Assembly (NCBI GenBank): GCA_013822725.1
Contig: PNKX01000006.1
Coordinates: 63,549-127,548 of the forward strand
From: Pirellula sp.
GTDB taxonomy: Bacteria; Planctomycetota; Planctomycetia; Pirellulales; Lacipirellulaceae
Direction: 5' to 3'
Length of the DNA: 64,000 nt
The notes beneath the pieces were generated by a model. It had not been told where the DNA came from. It saw nothing but the letters and a program-made list of their open reading frames with translations, and made no database searches. Of the stretch, positions 47,852 to 56,650 are shown one piece after another (within the stretch, counting starts at the first letter, position 1; each line of letters opens with the position of its first letter). Both the position numbers and the translations under genes were made by a program.

Positions 47852-48325
47852 ATGCCAGCCAAAACCGCCGACCAGTGGTTCAGCGAATACGGCGACAGCC
47901 ACCACAATCGCCTCAACAAAGCGCTCCACTGGATCTGCGTCCCCACGATCGCCGCCTGCGTCATCGCGTTTCTCTGGGAGTTGCCGACGCCCGCGTTCAT
48001 GCACCCCATTCCTTTCTTGAACTGGGGCACGATCGTCGTCGCAGCCTCGCTGATCTTTTATGCAAGACTCTCGCCAACGCTCGCTCTCGGCATGCTCCTC
48101 TTCTCAACCGCCGTCATCGCCGCGATCATCGCCTACGAACGCATGGGCCCGACGCCGGTCTGGCAACTCGCCCTCGCCCTCTTCATCGCCGCCTGGATCG
48201 GCCAATTCATCGGCCACGCCATCGAAGGCAAAAAGCCCTCCTTCTTCCAAGACCTGCAGTTCCTGCTAATCGGCCCCATCTGGCTATTAGGCTTCATCTA
48301 TCGAAAATTAGGCATCCCCTACTAA
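47852..48325 (+). CDS. DUF962/Mpo1-like membrane protein
   Basis: A 157-residue protein with four hydrophobic segments. The N-terminal motif ADQWFSEYGDSHHNRLNKAL followed by HWICVPTI is the DUF962 signature. QFIGHAIEGKKPSFFQDLQF is the second conserved histidine block. The yeast member Mpo1 is an iron-dependent dioxygenase that alpha-oxidises 2-hydroxy fatty acids; bacterial members are not characterised. It is followed by an aldehyde dehydrogenase gene, which would fit oxidation of the fatty aldehyde, but the gap holds a long palindrome, so cotranscription is uncertain. Confidence 0.9.
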   Translation: MPAKTADQWFSEYGDSHHNRLNKALHWICVPTIAACVIAFLWELPTPAFMHPIPFLNWGTIVVAASLIFYARLSPTLALGMLLFSTAVIAAIIAYERMGPTPVWQLALALFIAAWIGQFIGHAIEGKKPSFFQDLQFLLIGPIWLLGFIYRKLGIPY

Positions 48326-48357
48326 CTGCATCCCTCAAAAGAATGGCAAATTAATAC

Positions 48358-48587
48358 TTGAACCGCCAAGGACGCCAAGGTTCGCCAAGAAGAGCAGCAA
48401 TTGCATCTGTAATCCTTTGCGCCTTCGCGCCTTTGCGTGAGATTTATAAAAGAAGTTGTCTCACGCAAAGGCGCGAAGGCGCAAAGAGATCAATAACAGG
48501 ATGAACTTCCGTCGTGCCCGTTGTGTCGTCGTGGTTCAATCTCCCTCCCGCATTTCCTTGGCGCTCTTGGCGTCCTTGGCGGTTCAA
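48358..48587. repeat. Nested palindrome (mosaic family A outside, perfect family C inside)
   Basis: The outer arms 48358-48379 and 48566-48587 match perfectly over 22 bases. Beyond that the left arm carries the GGTTCGCC variant and the right arm the AGAGCGCC variant. The inner arms 48415-48442 and 48459-48486 are perfect 28-base reverse complements of family C. A lone CGTCGTG-rich arm sits at about 48507-48540. Confidence 0.92.
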
Positions 48588-48610
48588 AATGAATTAACAT
48601 CGCAGTCCAA

Positions 48611-50296
48611 ATGACCAACCATCCGCCCGCCTCGCACGCCGCCGTCGACCGCGCCCTCGCCGAACTCCAACTCGGCGCCCGCCGCCTCGCGGCCTCGTCG
48701 CTGGATGAACGAATCAACTGGGCCGAATCCTGCATCGCAGCAGTCGCCGCGACCGCGCACGAATGGGTCGAAGCCGCCTGCCAAGCCAAAAGAATCCCCG
48801 CCGGCAGCACCGCCCGCGCCGAAGAAATCCTCGTCGGCCCCGTCTCCGTCGCACGCTACCTGCGACTTATCATCGCCACGCTCCACGAACTCCGCACGCA
48901 GCCCCAACCGCGCCTCCCCGGCGCCCCCCGCGTCGTCCACGGCCAAATCCGCGTCCCCACCTTTCCGACGCGTGAGCTCTACGACGTTCTCCTCTTCCGC
49001 GGCCTGACTGCCGAAACCTGGCTCGAACCCGACGCCGCGCTCGACAACCTGTTCGGCGAAACCCCCGCGCGCCTCGCCCGTCGTCCGCCGCCGCCGCCTC
49101 ACGTCGCGCTCGTCCTCGGCGCCGGCAACGTCTCGGCGATCCCCGTCACCGACGCCCTGACGATGATCCTGCAGAACGACGCCGCCGTCCTGCTCAAGAT
49201 GAACCCCGTGAACGACTACCTCGGCCCTATCTTCGAGCGCGCCCTCCGACCGTTGATCGACGCCGGCTGCTTAGGCCTCGTCTACGGCGGCGCCGACGTC
49301 GGCAGCTACGCCATCCATCACGCCACCGTCGATTCGGTCCACATCACCGGCTCCACCGCCTCGCACGACGCGATCGTCTGGGGCGCCGATCCCGCGGAGC
49401 GTCGCGAGCGCCAAGCCGCCAACAACCCGCTCGTCACGAAACCAGTTACCAGCGAACTCGGCAACGTCACCCCCTGGGCGATCGTTCCCGGCGACTACAC
49501 CGACGCGCAACTGCAATCGCAAGCCGAAAGCATCGCCGCGTCGATTGCCAACAACGCCTCATTCAACTGCATCGCGACGAAGATGCTGATCACCTGGAAA
49601 CGTTGGCCGGCGCGACAGCGATTTCTCGATCTGCTCGATTCGATCCTCGAGCGGATCCCCGCGCGCTATGCGTATTACCCAGGCGCAACCGAACGCTTTG
49701 CAGAATTCTCCGGCCAATCAGCCGTTCAGGAAAACCAAGGCCGGCTTCCCTGGACCCTGCGCCGCGACATCGATCCCGGCGCCGACGCCCATCTCTTCCA
49801 GCGCGAATCGTTCGTCTGCGTCGCCGGCGAAACGGCGCTCGACGCCGCTTCGCCCCTGGAGTTCCTGGAGCGGGCCGTCGACTTCATGAACGACCAGCTG
49901 TGGGGCACGCTCGCCGCCGCGATCACCATTCCCGAACGGGTCCGCCACGAGCATCTAGCCGAACTCGATGCCGCCCTCCGCCGCTTGCGTTACGGCTCGA
50001 TCGGCGTCAACCAATGGCCCGGCATCGCCTACGCCCTGATGTCGCCCCCCTGGGGCGGCTTCCCCGGCGCCAACCTCGCCGACGTGCAGAGTGGCCGCGG
50101 CTTCGTCCACAACACCTACCTCCTCGACCGCCCGCAAAAGACGGTCCTCCGCGCCCCGCTGACGATGTTCCCCAAACCGAGCTGGTTCTCGACCCACCGC
50201 CGCCCCGAACCCCTCGCCTGGAAACTCTGCGAACTCTACTGCCGCCCCTCCCTCTGGCGCCTCCCCGGCATCTTCAACCAAGCCCTCCGCGGCTAA
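48611..50296 (+). CDS. Aldehyde dehydrogenase family protein
   Basis: A 561-residue cytoplasmic enzyme of the aldehyde dehydrogenase superfamily, oxidising an aldehyde with NAD(P)+. Seen: VALVLGAGNVSAIPVTDAL in the cofactor domain, VHITGSTASHDAIVWG (the GS-T/x loop), SELGNVTPW with E282, and catalytic C320 in NNASFNCIATKML. It is longer than classical members (about 490), with an extended N-terminal helical part. The distant motif forms suggest a separate subfamily. The preceding DUF962 gene hints at a fatty-aldehyde substrate. The start is the first ATG after the palindrome; no strong ribosome site. Confidence 0.87.
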   Translation: MTNHPPASHAAVDRALAELQLGARRLAASSLDERINWAESCIAAVAATAHEWVEAACQAKRIPAGSTARAEEILVGPVSVARYLRLIIATLHELRTQPQPRLPGAPRVVHGQIRVPTFPTRELYDVLLFRGLTAETWLEPDAALDNLFGETPARLARRPPPPPHVALVLGAGNVSAIPVTDALTMILQNDAAVLLKMNPVNDYLGPIFERALRPLIDAGCLGLVYGGADVGSYAIHHATVDSVHITGSTASHDAIVWGADPAERRERQAANNPLVTKPVTSELGNVTPWAIVPGDYTDAQLQSQAESIAASIANNASFNCIATKMLITWKRWPARQRFLDLLDSILERIPARYAYYPGATERFAEFSGQSAVQENQGRLPWTLRRDIDPGADAHLFQRESFVCVAGETALDAASPLEFLERAVDFMNDQLWGTLAAAITIPERVRHEHLAELDAALRRLRYGSIGVNQWPGIAYALMSPPWGGFPGANLADVQSGRGFVHNTYLLDRPQKTVLRAPLTMFPKPSWFSTHRRPEPLAWKLCELYCRPSLWRLPGIFNQALRG

Positions 50297-50308
50297 CGCG
50301 CTTCGATA

Positions 50309-50334
50309 TAGCCCCGGGCTCCGCCCGGCGGCGG
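50309..50334 (+). terminator. GC hairpin after aldehyde dehydrogenase
   Basis: Arms GCCCCGGGC and GCCCGGCGGC around TCC form a slightly imperfect stem 13 bases past the stop. It shares the GGGCTCCGCCC core with the hairpin at 47738. Confidence 0.45.
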
Positions 50335-50382
50335 CCAATCTCGTCATTCTGAGCAGAGCGAAGAATCTAGCAGCATGTTTGA

Positions 50383-50655
50383 CGGGCTAGGTTCCAAAAA
50401 ACGCCAACGGCGTTACACAGCAAAGCCTGGGGTCGAGCAGCGCACCCCGGGTTTCCAGGACGCGCCGAAAGATTTACCCCAACGAGGTAACACAACGCTT
50501 GCAGTCCTACCACGGCAGGTTCAAACTCCCCTTACTCCAATCACGCCAAAAATTCCAACGACGATTTACGTCGTAGCGGAGGACGCTAAGCGCACGCCTT
50601 GGGGGCAACCGTATAGAACAACTTCCGCCGAACCCCAAGGCGTTTCAGCTAGTTG
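50383..50655. repeat. Degenerate repeat region with short hairpins
   Basis: Similar units (CCAACGGCGTTACACA near 50402 and CCCAACGAGGTAACACAA near 50474) recur about 75 bases apart, with small hairpins between (CCTGGGG...CCCCGGG; ACGATTTACGTCGT). A 94-codon frame runs through it but lacks gene-like sequence. It resembles dispersed repeats that are often mis-annotated as small proteins. The remaining part of the gap (50656-50866) is more AT-rich and should hold the promoter of the DUF1559 gene. Confidence 0.55.
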
Positions 50656-50866
50656 CTAAAATCTTACCGCGATTTCGTTTTCTCCCCGCCTCGTTCCTTT
50701 CTATCGTTTATAAAATGATGGAGGCGGTCGCATCGTAACCCGAGCAGCGGCAGCCCCTTACTCGTCATCAGCTTCGATTCCTCAATCGCCGGCGCCGACC
50801 GTCGCATCGACGCTTCCGACTCTTTCTCGTTGCCTGATCCACGCTCCTTCAAACTCCCGGATCGCG

Positions 50867-51817
50867 ATGAACACTCCCCGCATCCCCCTTCGCCGTCGTG
50901 CAGCCTTCACCTTGGTGGAACTGCTCGTCGTCATCGCCATCATCGGCGTCCTCGTCGCGCTCCTCCTCCCCGCCGTGCAAGCTGCCCGCGAGGCTGCCCG
51001 CCGCTCCCAATGCGTCAACAATCTGAAGCAGTGGGGCCTCGCGATGCAGATGTATCATGACGCCCAGGGACAACTGCCGGCTGGGGCGACGCCCGACCCT
51101 CGCCAAACGTACGTTATGCGCATCTGGCCATACATCGAACAGGCCGCACTAGGCCAACGAAACGACCTGAAACTTCACTTCTATAACCCGCCGGTAACCA
51201 TCCATAACACGATGAACGGTCTCGGCGGTCAGCGGCTGCCGATGTACAACTGCCCCAGCGATTTTGGCGTCGATCAAACGACCGGCACCTACCAACGTTG
51301 CCGCGGCAATTACATGATCAACTGGGGAAATGTCACATACGGCGGCACCGGCGCCACCCTCCTCGATCGAGTCCAGACAGGTTTTGCCCCCTTCTCTAAT
51401 ATTGATTGCAAACGAGAGACTCCTCGACTCGTCAAATTCTCGTCAATAACCGACGGCCTTAGCAACACGCTGCTAATGTCGGAGTATCTTAAGGCCCAGA
51501 ATCCGGATGACGTCGACTGGCGCGGCGATATTCACAACGACGAAGGGGTCTTTCGTTTCAATACAATCGATTCGCCCAACTCCAGCGTGGCCGACGTGAT
51601 TCCCAACGGTTGGTTCGAAAAGAACGGCGACCCGCAGATGCCCGCCACCGCAGGCGCTTTTGAACGGCAGAAGAACGCTGCTCGCAGCCGCCACTCTGGC
51701 GGCGTGAACGCCCTCCGTTGCGACGCCTCAGTCGCCTTCTACAGCGACGACGTTACTCCCAACGCCTGGAAGGCCCTCGGCACCATGGACGGCGGCGAGG
51801 TAGAATCCTCGAACTGA
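50867..51817 (+). CDS. DUF1559 family protein with type IV pilin-like N-terminus
   Basis: A 316-residue protein. The leader ends R-R-R-A-A-F-T before [20 protein letters not shown], then [20 protein letters not shown]. The C-terminus carries [20 protein letters not shown], the DUF1559 signature. The residue before the cleavage Phe is Ala, where Gly is usual, so prepilin processing may be less efficient. It lies 43 bases before a lipoprotein gene, the same gene pair as at 23518-25016. Probably a pseudopilin-like surface or secretion component; function unproved. Confidence 0.93.
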   Translation: MNTPRIPLRRRAAFTLVELLVVIAIIGVLVALLLPAVQAAREAARRSQCVNNLKQWGLAMQMYHDAQGQLPAGATPDPRQTYVMRIWPYIEQAALGQRNDLKLHFYNPPVTIHNTMNGLGGQRLPMYNCPSDFGVDQTTGTYQRCRGNYMINWGNVTYGGTGATLLDRVQTGFAPFSNIDCKRETPRLVKFSSITDGLSNTLLMSEYLKAQNPDDVDWRGDIHNDEGVFRFNTIDSPNSSVADVIPNGWFEKNGDPQMPATAGAFERQKNAARSRHSGGVNALRCDASVAFYSDDVTPNAWKALGTMDGGEVESSN

Positions 51818-51860
51818 CGTTCGTCGCCTTCCCCGCCTTCCTCTCTCTCCTGGTGTTTTC

Positions 51861-52274
51861 ATGTCGATCGTCCGTTCGCTCTATTTGATCGGCCTTATCG
51901 CCGCCTTTTCGTGCGCGCTCGGCTGCAGCAAGCAAGATCCCAATCGCGGCCAGGTTACCGGTCTCGTGGAAGTCGACGGTCAACCGGCTGCTGAGGGCGC
52001 CATCGCGTTTACTCCGATCGACGGCAATTCAGCCGCGAGCGGCGGCGAGATCGTCAATGGTCGTTACACCGTCGCAGCCAACATCGGCCCGTCGAAAGTG
52101 GCTATCCGAGTCCCGAAAACCGTCGGCGAGCGAAAACTCTACGACACTCCAGACAGCCCAGTGAGGCCGATTCAGGAAGAGTCCCTCCCCTCGCAGTACA
52201 ACGACGAAACGACGCTCACCTTTGACGTGAAGCCCGGCGAGAACGAACAAAACTTCTCACTGAAGACAAAGTAG
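51861..52274 (+). CDS. Lipoprotein with transthyretin-like domain
   Basis: A 137-residue protein with lipobox CALGC (C22). The mature part VTGLVEVDGQPAAEGAIAFT, then GGEIVNGRYTV and KVAIRVPKTVGE, matches small planctomycete lipoproteins of beta-sandwich type that follow DUF1559 genes. It is probably cotranscribed with the preceding gene. Function unknown; it may be exported together with, or help assemble, its pilin-like partner. Confidence 0.88.
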   Translation: MSIVRSLYLIGLIAAFSCALGCSKQDPNRGQVTGLVEVDGQPAAEGAIAFTPIDGNSAASGGEIVNGRYTVAANIGPSKVAIRVPKTVGERKLYDTPDSPVRPIQEESLPSQYNDETTLTFDVKPGENEQNFSLKTK

Positions 52275-52389
52275 CCGCGCGCCGGACGGCTCCCGCAGCA
52301 AAATAGACAAACGATTGCTCTCCCGCGCCCCTCAAACCAGACTGCTCGCTTCAGCGACCAGTCGAGCGCCGCAAGACTCCCCCATCGCC

Positions 52390-53769
52390 CTATTCGTCAA
52401 CAATCTCAAACCGCTCATTGTCGACGTGAGCCTCCCGCATGATCTCCCGCAGCCGTGAGACGACTTCGGGATGCTCGCCCGCGACGTCTTGCGTCTCGCC
52501 CAGATCGTCGGCCAGGTTGTAGAGTTCTAGCGGACATTCAGGATTGGTCTGCACATCGAGGCGGACCCCCTTCCAATCACCCTGGCGGACCGCTTGCTTC
52601 CCGCCGCGCTCGTAGAACTCCCAGTAGAGGTAGTCGTGCTCCGGCTGGTTCCCCGCGCCGCGTAGCGTGGGGAGGTACGAGATCCCGTCGGTATCGGCTG
52701 GCGGCGCGATCCCGGCCGCCTCGCACGCGGTGGGGACGAAGTCCCAGAAGGCGGAGACGTGGTCGCTCGTCTCCCCGGCGGCGATCGTCCCCGGTTGCCA
52801 TGCGATCAGCGGCACGCGGACGCCCCCCTCGTACATGTCGCGCTTGCCCCCTCGCAGCGGACCACTGGAGTTGAAGAAGTCGCGGTTCCAGCCTCCTTCG
52901 CTCATGGGACCGTTGTCGCTGGCGAAGAGGACGATCGTATTCTCTGCGATTCCCAGTTCGCGAAGCTTCGCGAGCACCTTCCCCACGGAGTCGTCGAGGT
53001 GCGACACCATCCCGGCGAAGGTCGCCTTGGGGTGCGTTTCGTTCCGGTAGTGATTGTCCTTAGTGTGGGGGATTTCGTCGAACTTCCCGACGTACTGCTC
53101 GCGCCACTTCGCGGGGACGTTCAGGTCGGCGTGCGGCTGCTGCAGCGAAAGGTGGAGGAAGAAGGGCCCCTCCTGGTGGGCGTCGAGGTACTCCATCGCA
53201 TCGGCGACGAACAGGTCGCCCGAGTACTCCGTTCCTTCCTTCCCGTGGTTGTCGGGATACATGATCTTCTTGCCGTTGCGCCACAGCCACGGCGGATAGT
53301 AGCGGTGAGCGGCGCCGTGGCCCGTGTATCCGAAGAAATGATCGAACCCCTTCTCGTTCGGATGGGCCCCGTTGGGGGTGTTGCTCGACAAGCCGCTCTT
53401 GCCGATGAGGGCCGTGTGGTAACCGGCGTTTTTCAGCAAGCGGGCGATGGAGACGTCTTGCGGATCGGGACGGAACGCGATGTTGCCGTTGGCCCGCTGG
53501 AAGACATGCCCCGTGTGCTGGCCCGAGAGCAGGCAAGCCCGCGACGGAGCGCAAACGGTGCACCCGGCGTAGTGCTGCGTGAACCGCATCCCCTCGGCGG
53601 CCATGCGGTCGAGGTGCGGCGTGGCGAAGTTCTTCTGCCCATAGCAGCCGAGATCGCCGTAACCGAGATCGTCGGCGAGGATCAGAATGATATTCGGCTG
53701 CTCGGCGGCGTCAGCCAACGACGACGCGAGCGCGACGATCATGACGATCGCCAGCATCAACAAACGCAT
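52390..53769 (-). CDS. Type I sulfatase (secreted)
   Basis: A 459-residue sulfatase that removes sulfate from an organic ester, probably a sulfated polysaccharide. Signal peptide to about ADA; metal-site motif ADDLGYGD; formylglycine motif C73-A-P-S-R with the expected following region; GKSGL and the late SDNGPMSEGGW block. It needs a formylglycine-generating enzyme, not in this window. An AGGA lies nine bases before ATG 53769. It follows the Gfo/Idh/MocA gene by 30 bases and is probably cotranscribed with it, linking desulfation with sugar oxidation. Confidence 0.95.
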   Translation of the reverse strand: MRLLMLAIVMIVALASSLADAAEQPNIILILADDLGYGDLGCYGQKNFATPHLDRMAAEGMRFTQHYAGCTVCAPSRACLLSGQHTGHVFQRANGNIAFRPDPQDVSIARLLKNAGYHTALIGKSGLSSNTPNGAHPNEKGFDHFFGYTGHGAAHRYYPPWLWRNGKKIMYPDNHGKEGTEYSGDLFVADAMEYLDAHQEGPFFLHLSLQQPHADLNVPAKWREQYVGKFDEIPHTKDNHYRNETHPKATFAGMVSHLDDSVGKVLAKLRELGIAENTIVLFASDNGPMSEGGWNRDFFNSSGPLRGGKRDMYEGGVRVPLIAWQPGTIAAGETSDHVSAFWDFVPTACEAAGIAPPADTDGISYLPTLRGAGNQPEHDYLYWEFYERGGKQAVRQGDWKGVRLDVQTNPECPLELYNLADDLGETQDVAGEHPEVVSRLREIMREAHVDNERFEIVDE

Positions 53770-53799
53770 GGTGCAAATCCTAGGAGGGAGGCGGCGGGC

Positions 53800-55074
53800 T
53801 TAGACGACCGGCAGCTCGTACCCCTTCCGCCGCGGACGGTCGAGCAACTTGCTCGCTTCGGCGTCTTCAGGGAAGGTTTCGGCGACGGGGTCCCACTTGA
53901 GCCGGCGGCCCGTCTGGCGGGTGATGTTCAGCAGGTGGCAGACGCTGATCGAGCGATGGCCGATCTCGACGTCAGCGTTGGGAAGCTCCCGGGTGCGGAT
54001 GCAGTCGAGCCAGTTCTGAATGTGCGGCCGGGCGATCCAGCCGTCCCCTTCCCACTTGTCTTGCACCGCGGGGGCCGGGGCGTCCTTCACGAAGTCGGGC
54101 GGGTTCGTGGCGAACTTGTTGCGGTTGATCTCCATCTTGCAGTCTTCGCCAACGAAGACGCCGCCGCCCATCGGACCCGTGTTTTCGAGCTCGAAGCTCA
54201 CCTCGACGCCGTCGTCGTACTTCATCGCGACCTTGCCGTTCGAGCCGGGAGTGACCGGCCAGAGCTCGACGGGGCCAGTCTGGCTCTTGCCGAGCGCACA
54301 TTGAATCTGGTCGATGCCGTGAGCGCCCCAGTTGGTCATCTCGCCGCCGGAGTAATCGCGCCACCCCATCCAGCCGAAGCGGAGCGCGCCGTTGTAGGGT
54401 CGGAGTTCGGTCGGTCCGCACCAGACGTCCCAGTCGCCCCCTTCGGGAATTGGCTCCCCGGCGAAGGTTTGCATTTCGTTCGGGCCGGTGTAATTGACGC
54501 CGAGGACCTTTTTCAACTTGCCGAGCTTGCCGTCGCGGACGAACGCACAGCAGAAATCGTTGATCTCCATCGACCGCTGCTGCGAGCCAACCTGAAAGAC
54601 GCGGCCGAGCTTGCGGGCGGCGTCGACCAGCACGCGGCCTTCGCGGACGTAGGCGGTGAGGGGCTTCTCAGCGTAGACGTCGAGTCCGGCTTGCATCGCC
54701 CGCATGCAGGGGAGGGTGCGGCCATGGTCGGGCGTGGCGACGACGACGGCGTCGAGCTGCTCCTTGTCGAACATCTCGCGGTAGTCGTGGTAGGTGTTCC
54801 ACGGCTGCTTCTTCTGGTCGAGCGTCTCGGCGAGGCGTTCGGGGAAGCAGTCGGCGAGCGCGACGATCCGGCCCCCCTCGGGGACCTGGTCCATCAACTG
54901 CCGTGCACGGCCGCCGGTGCCGATGAAGCCGATGACGATCTGGTCGTTCGGCCCCGTGGCGCCGTCGCGGCCGAGGACGCGCGACGGGATGTACATCGGC
55001 AAGGCGATCGCCGTGCTCGCGGCCGCGGCCGTTTTCAGGAACGAGCGGCGGGTGTGGGACGAGTGGTTGATCAT
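53800..55074 (-). CDS. Gfo/Idh/MocA family oxidoreductase with Tat signal
   Basis: A 424-residue NAD(P)-dependent sugar dehydrogenase type protein. The Tat signal is TRRSFLKTAAAASTAIALP. The Rossmann motif is IVIGFIGTGGRARQL, the catalytic-region motif is YAEKPLTAYV, and the C-terminal domain includes YSGGEMTNWGAHGIDQIQCA. Start 55074 has GGAG six bases upstream. First gene of a two-gene unit with the sulfatase. It differs from the family member at 39193 in the substrate-domain blocks, so the two probably act on different sugars. Cofactor and substrate are not determined. Confidence 0.94.
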   Translation of the reverse strand: MINHSSHTRRSFLKTAAAASTAIALPMYIPSRVLGRDGATGPNDQIVIGFIGTGGRARQLMDQVPEGGRIVALADCFPERLAETLDQKKQPWNTYHDYREMFDKEQLDAVVVATPDHGRTLPCMRAMQAGLDVYAEKPLTAYVREGRVLVDAARKLGRVFQVGSQQRSMEINDFCCAFVRDGKLGKLKKVLGVNYTGPNEMQTFAGEPIPEGGDWDVWCGPTELRPYNGALRFGWMGWRDYSGGEMTNWGAHGIDQIQCALGKSQTGPVELWPVTPGSNGKVAMKYDDGVEVSFELENTGPMGGGVFVGEDCKMEINRNKFATNPPDFVKDAPAPAVQDKWEGDGWIARPHIQNWLDCIRTRELPNADVEIGHRSISVCHLLNITRQTGRRLKWDPVAETFPEDAEASKLLDRPRRKGYELPVV

Positions 55075-55646
55075 CTTGAACTCCGGTCGGGGGTAACGCC
55101 AAGCGCCAACGAGCGACGCGATGAGTGGACAAGTTAGCCTGACATTGTAACCCGCCGCTTCAGCGGGGTGGAGGGAGGGACAAACCTCGCAGCGACCTGT
55201 TCGCCGCAGGGACTCGAAGCAACTCTTCTAGTTCATGTGAGTTGCATTCTGAGGACCCCGAATCAGACGCTAGCGGACAAAAAATCCGCCCCCCAGCAGG
55301 CGCTTGCACAGTCAAGTAGTTGTCTTAACGATTACGCAGATTTGCGCGAACAGTCCCTGGACTGGCCCGTAATAGTCGGTGTTCGCTCGCTTGAGCGCCA
55401 ACCTGTCGAAATGGCTGGTTTCGAGACGGAGCGGACAGGCCAATGCTTTAGCGGCTGCCAAGCAAATCGGCGGTTGCGAGCAGTTGGGGTCGCCAAGTCA
55501 AAGCCGGTGAAGGCTTTGCGAACAACGATGGCGGCGACCAAGACTCGGCACGATGTTTGCTTTTGAAAGCCTCCCATGGATACGAGGCCGCACAGCGGCT
55601 GCTCTGGGAGAGGATAAAAGTCATTGACACTCAGGAGGGAGAAGTC
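55075..55646. other. Gene-poor stretch upstream of small protein
   Basis: A GC hairpin (CCGCTTCAGCGG) lies near 55153. A 132-codon plus-strand frame at 55168-55566 and an overlapping minus-strand one have no recognisable domain or ribosome site, so I do not call them. The end of the stretch holds a strong ribosome site (AGGAGGGAGAAG, 55633-55644) for the next gene. Confidence 0.5.
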
Positions 55647-55814
55647 ATGAGCCAAAAAACGATTCAGATGCGAGCGGCGGAAATTCGACGGAGTTGGTCA
55701 CGCAGCGAGCTCAAGGCTCGCGCTGCGACGGGCCAGCGGCGTTGCTTGGAACTATTGTTTCAGGCTGGTTTGGTCCGCCCGAGCTTCGCTGAAATGCGGC
55801 GGGCGCCGGCGTGA
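55647..55814 (+). CDS. Small basic protein (55 aa)
   Basis: The start MSQKTIQMRAAEIRRSWSRS is preceded by a near-ideal AGGAGGGAGAAG; the longer frame from 55557 lacks one. The 55 residues are basic, predicted helical and without signal or membrane segment. A strong terminator follows 29 bases after the stop, so this is a single-gene unit. No family recognised. The basic helical character suggests nucleic-acid or ribosome association, but that is a guess. Confidence 0.7.
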   Translation: MSQKTIQMRAAEIRRSWSRSELKARAATGQRRCLELLFQAGLVRPSFAEMRRAPA

Positions 55815-55843
55815 TCTCTTGGAAAAGTCGTAGGGTACAGATC

Positions 55844-55879
55844 AAAGCCGGCTGGCGAATGCGCTAGGCCGGCTTTTTT
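55844..55879 (+). terminator. Rho-independent terminator
   Basis: The 9-base arms AAAGCCGGC and GCCGGCTTT enclose a 15-base loop, and the right arm runs on into further T (six T at 55874-55879). It is the clearest intrinsic terminator in the window and ends the 55-aa gene. Confidence 0.9.
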
Positions 55880-56019
55880 CGTTTTCACGGCGTTCGAGAT
55901 ACTTCGGCATAATTTCTGCTGTAATTCCACAAACGCTAAGTTGGCATTAGACGCCAGTTGAAGCGGCGTCGGGCTTTTCCGGCGCATTGAGGCTTACTTG
56001 AACCGGAGGCGTGGGAACC

Positions 56020-56532
56020 ATGGCAAGACAAGATTGCGTAGTCGCAGTGTTTGCAAATTACGCCGAAGCGCGTGACACCGCACTCGCGCTGGAAGCGGCC
56101 GGGTTCGGGGCCGAGATTTCCGTCATCGGCCGTGAGGATGAAGGGCGTCTCAGCGCGGCGGGGCCAATCGATCATGGCGACGAGATGGAGAAGTCGGCGG
56201 CGATCGGGGCCGCGACAGGGGCGACGTTGGGGCTCTTGGCGAGCAGCGCGTTGCTGGTGATTCCCGGGCTCGGCCCGGTGCTGTTCGTCGGCGCAGTGGC
56301 CAGCAGCATCACCGGCGGCATTGTAGGCGGGCTGGTTGGCGCCATGAGCGGTTGGGGAATCAAGGAAGATCACGCTGAAGAGTACGAAGATGATCTGCGC
56401 GCGGGCAAGACGCTGATCATCGCCAAAGCTGGTCCACTCCGTTTGGCCGAGATCGAAGACCAACTGGAAGAATCGCCGGCTGAACGGGTGACGCTCCACG
56501 CGGAATCGGCTGATACGCGCGTCGATGCGTGA
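56020..56532 (+). CDS. YflT/general-stress-like protein with glycine-zipper membrane segment
   Basis: A 170-residue protein. The N-terminal part (VVAVFANYAEARDTALALEA, then GFGAEISVIGRED) resembles the general stress protein 17M/YflT domain. The middle (about 68-120) is a glycine/alanine-rich hydrophobic hairpin (GAATGATLGLLASSALLVIP and SSITGGIVGGLVGAMSGWGI). The C-terminal part includes a strand-helix unit (AGKTLIIAKAGPLRLAEIED). GGAGG lies ten bases before ATG 56020; the in-frame GTG at 56011 is too close to it. It fits the stress-related genes that follow. Exact role unknown. Confidence 0.75.
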   Translation: MARQDCVVAVFANYAEARDTALALEAAGFGAEISVIGREDEGRLSAAGPIDHGDEMEKSAAIGAATGATLGLLASSALLVIPGLGPVLFVGAVASSITGGIVGGLVGAMSGWGIKEDHAEEYEDDLRAGKTLIIAKAGPLRLAEIEDQLEESPAERVTLHAESADTRVDA

Positions 56533-56650
56533 ATGAATGCGGAGTTATCGCGGCGGGCTTCGATTGCCGCTAGCCAAGCTTCCGATGATAATGCAGACTC
56601 GGTTTGCCGGCACATAGTCCCCGCCAGTCTTGCCCCTCTTAGGCTTCTCA

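Noticed and set aside
50375-50659. 94-codon frame in the gap after the aldehyde dehydrogenase
   Set aside because: It runs through repeat units and hairpins, so the open frame is probably a by-product of the repeat.
52759-55137. 792-codon plus-strand open frame opposite the sulfatase and Gfo/Idh/MocA genes
   Set aside because: It is the antisense of two well-supported genes in GC-rich DNA; its sequence is Arg/Val/Glu-rich with no domain, signal or ribosome site.
55168-55566. 132-codon plus-strand frame upstream of the 55-aa gene
   Set aside because: No ribosome site, no domain and uneven codon use; an overlapping minus-strand frame is equally open.
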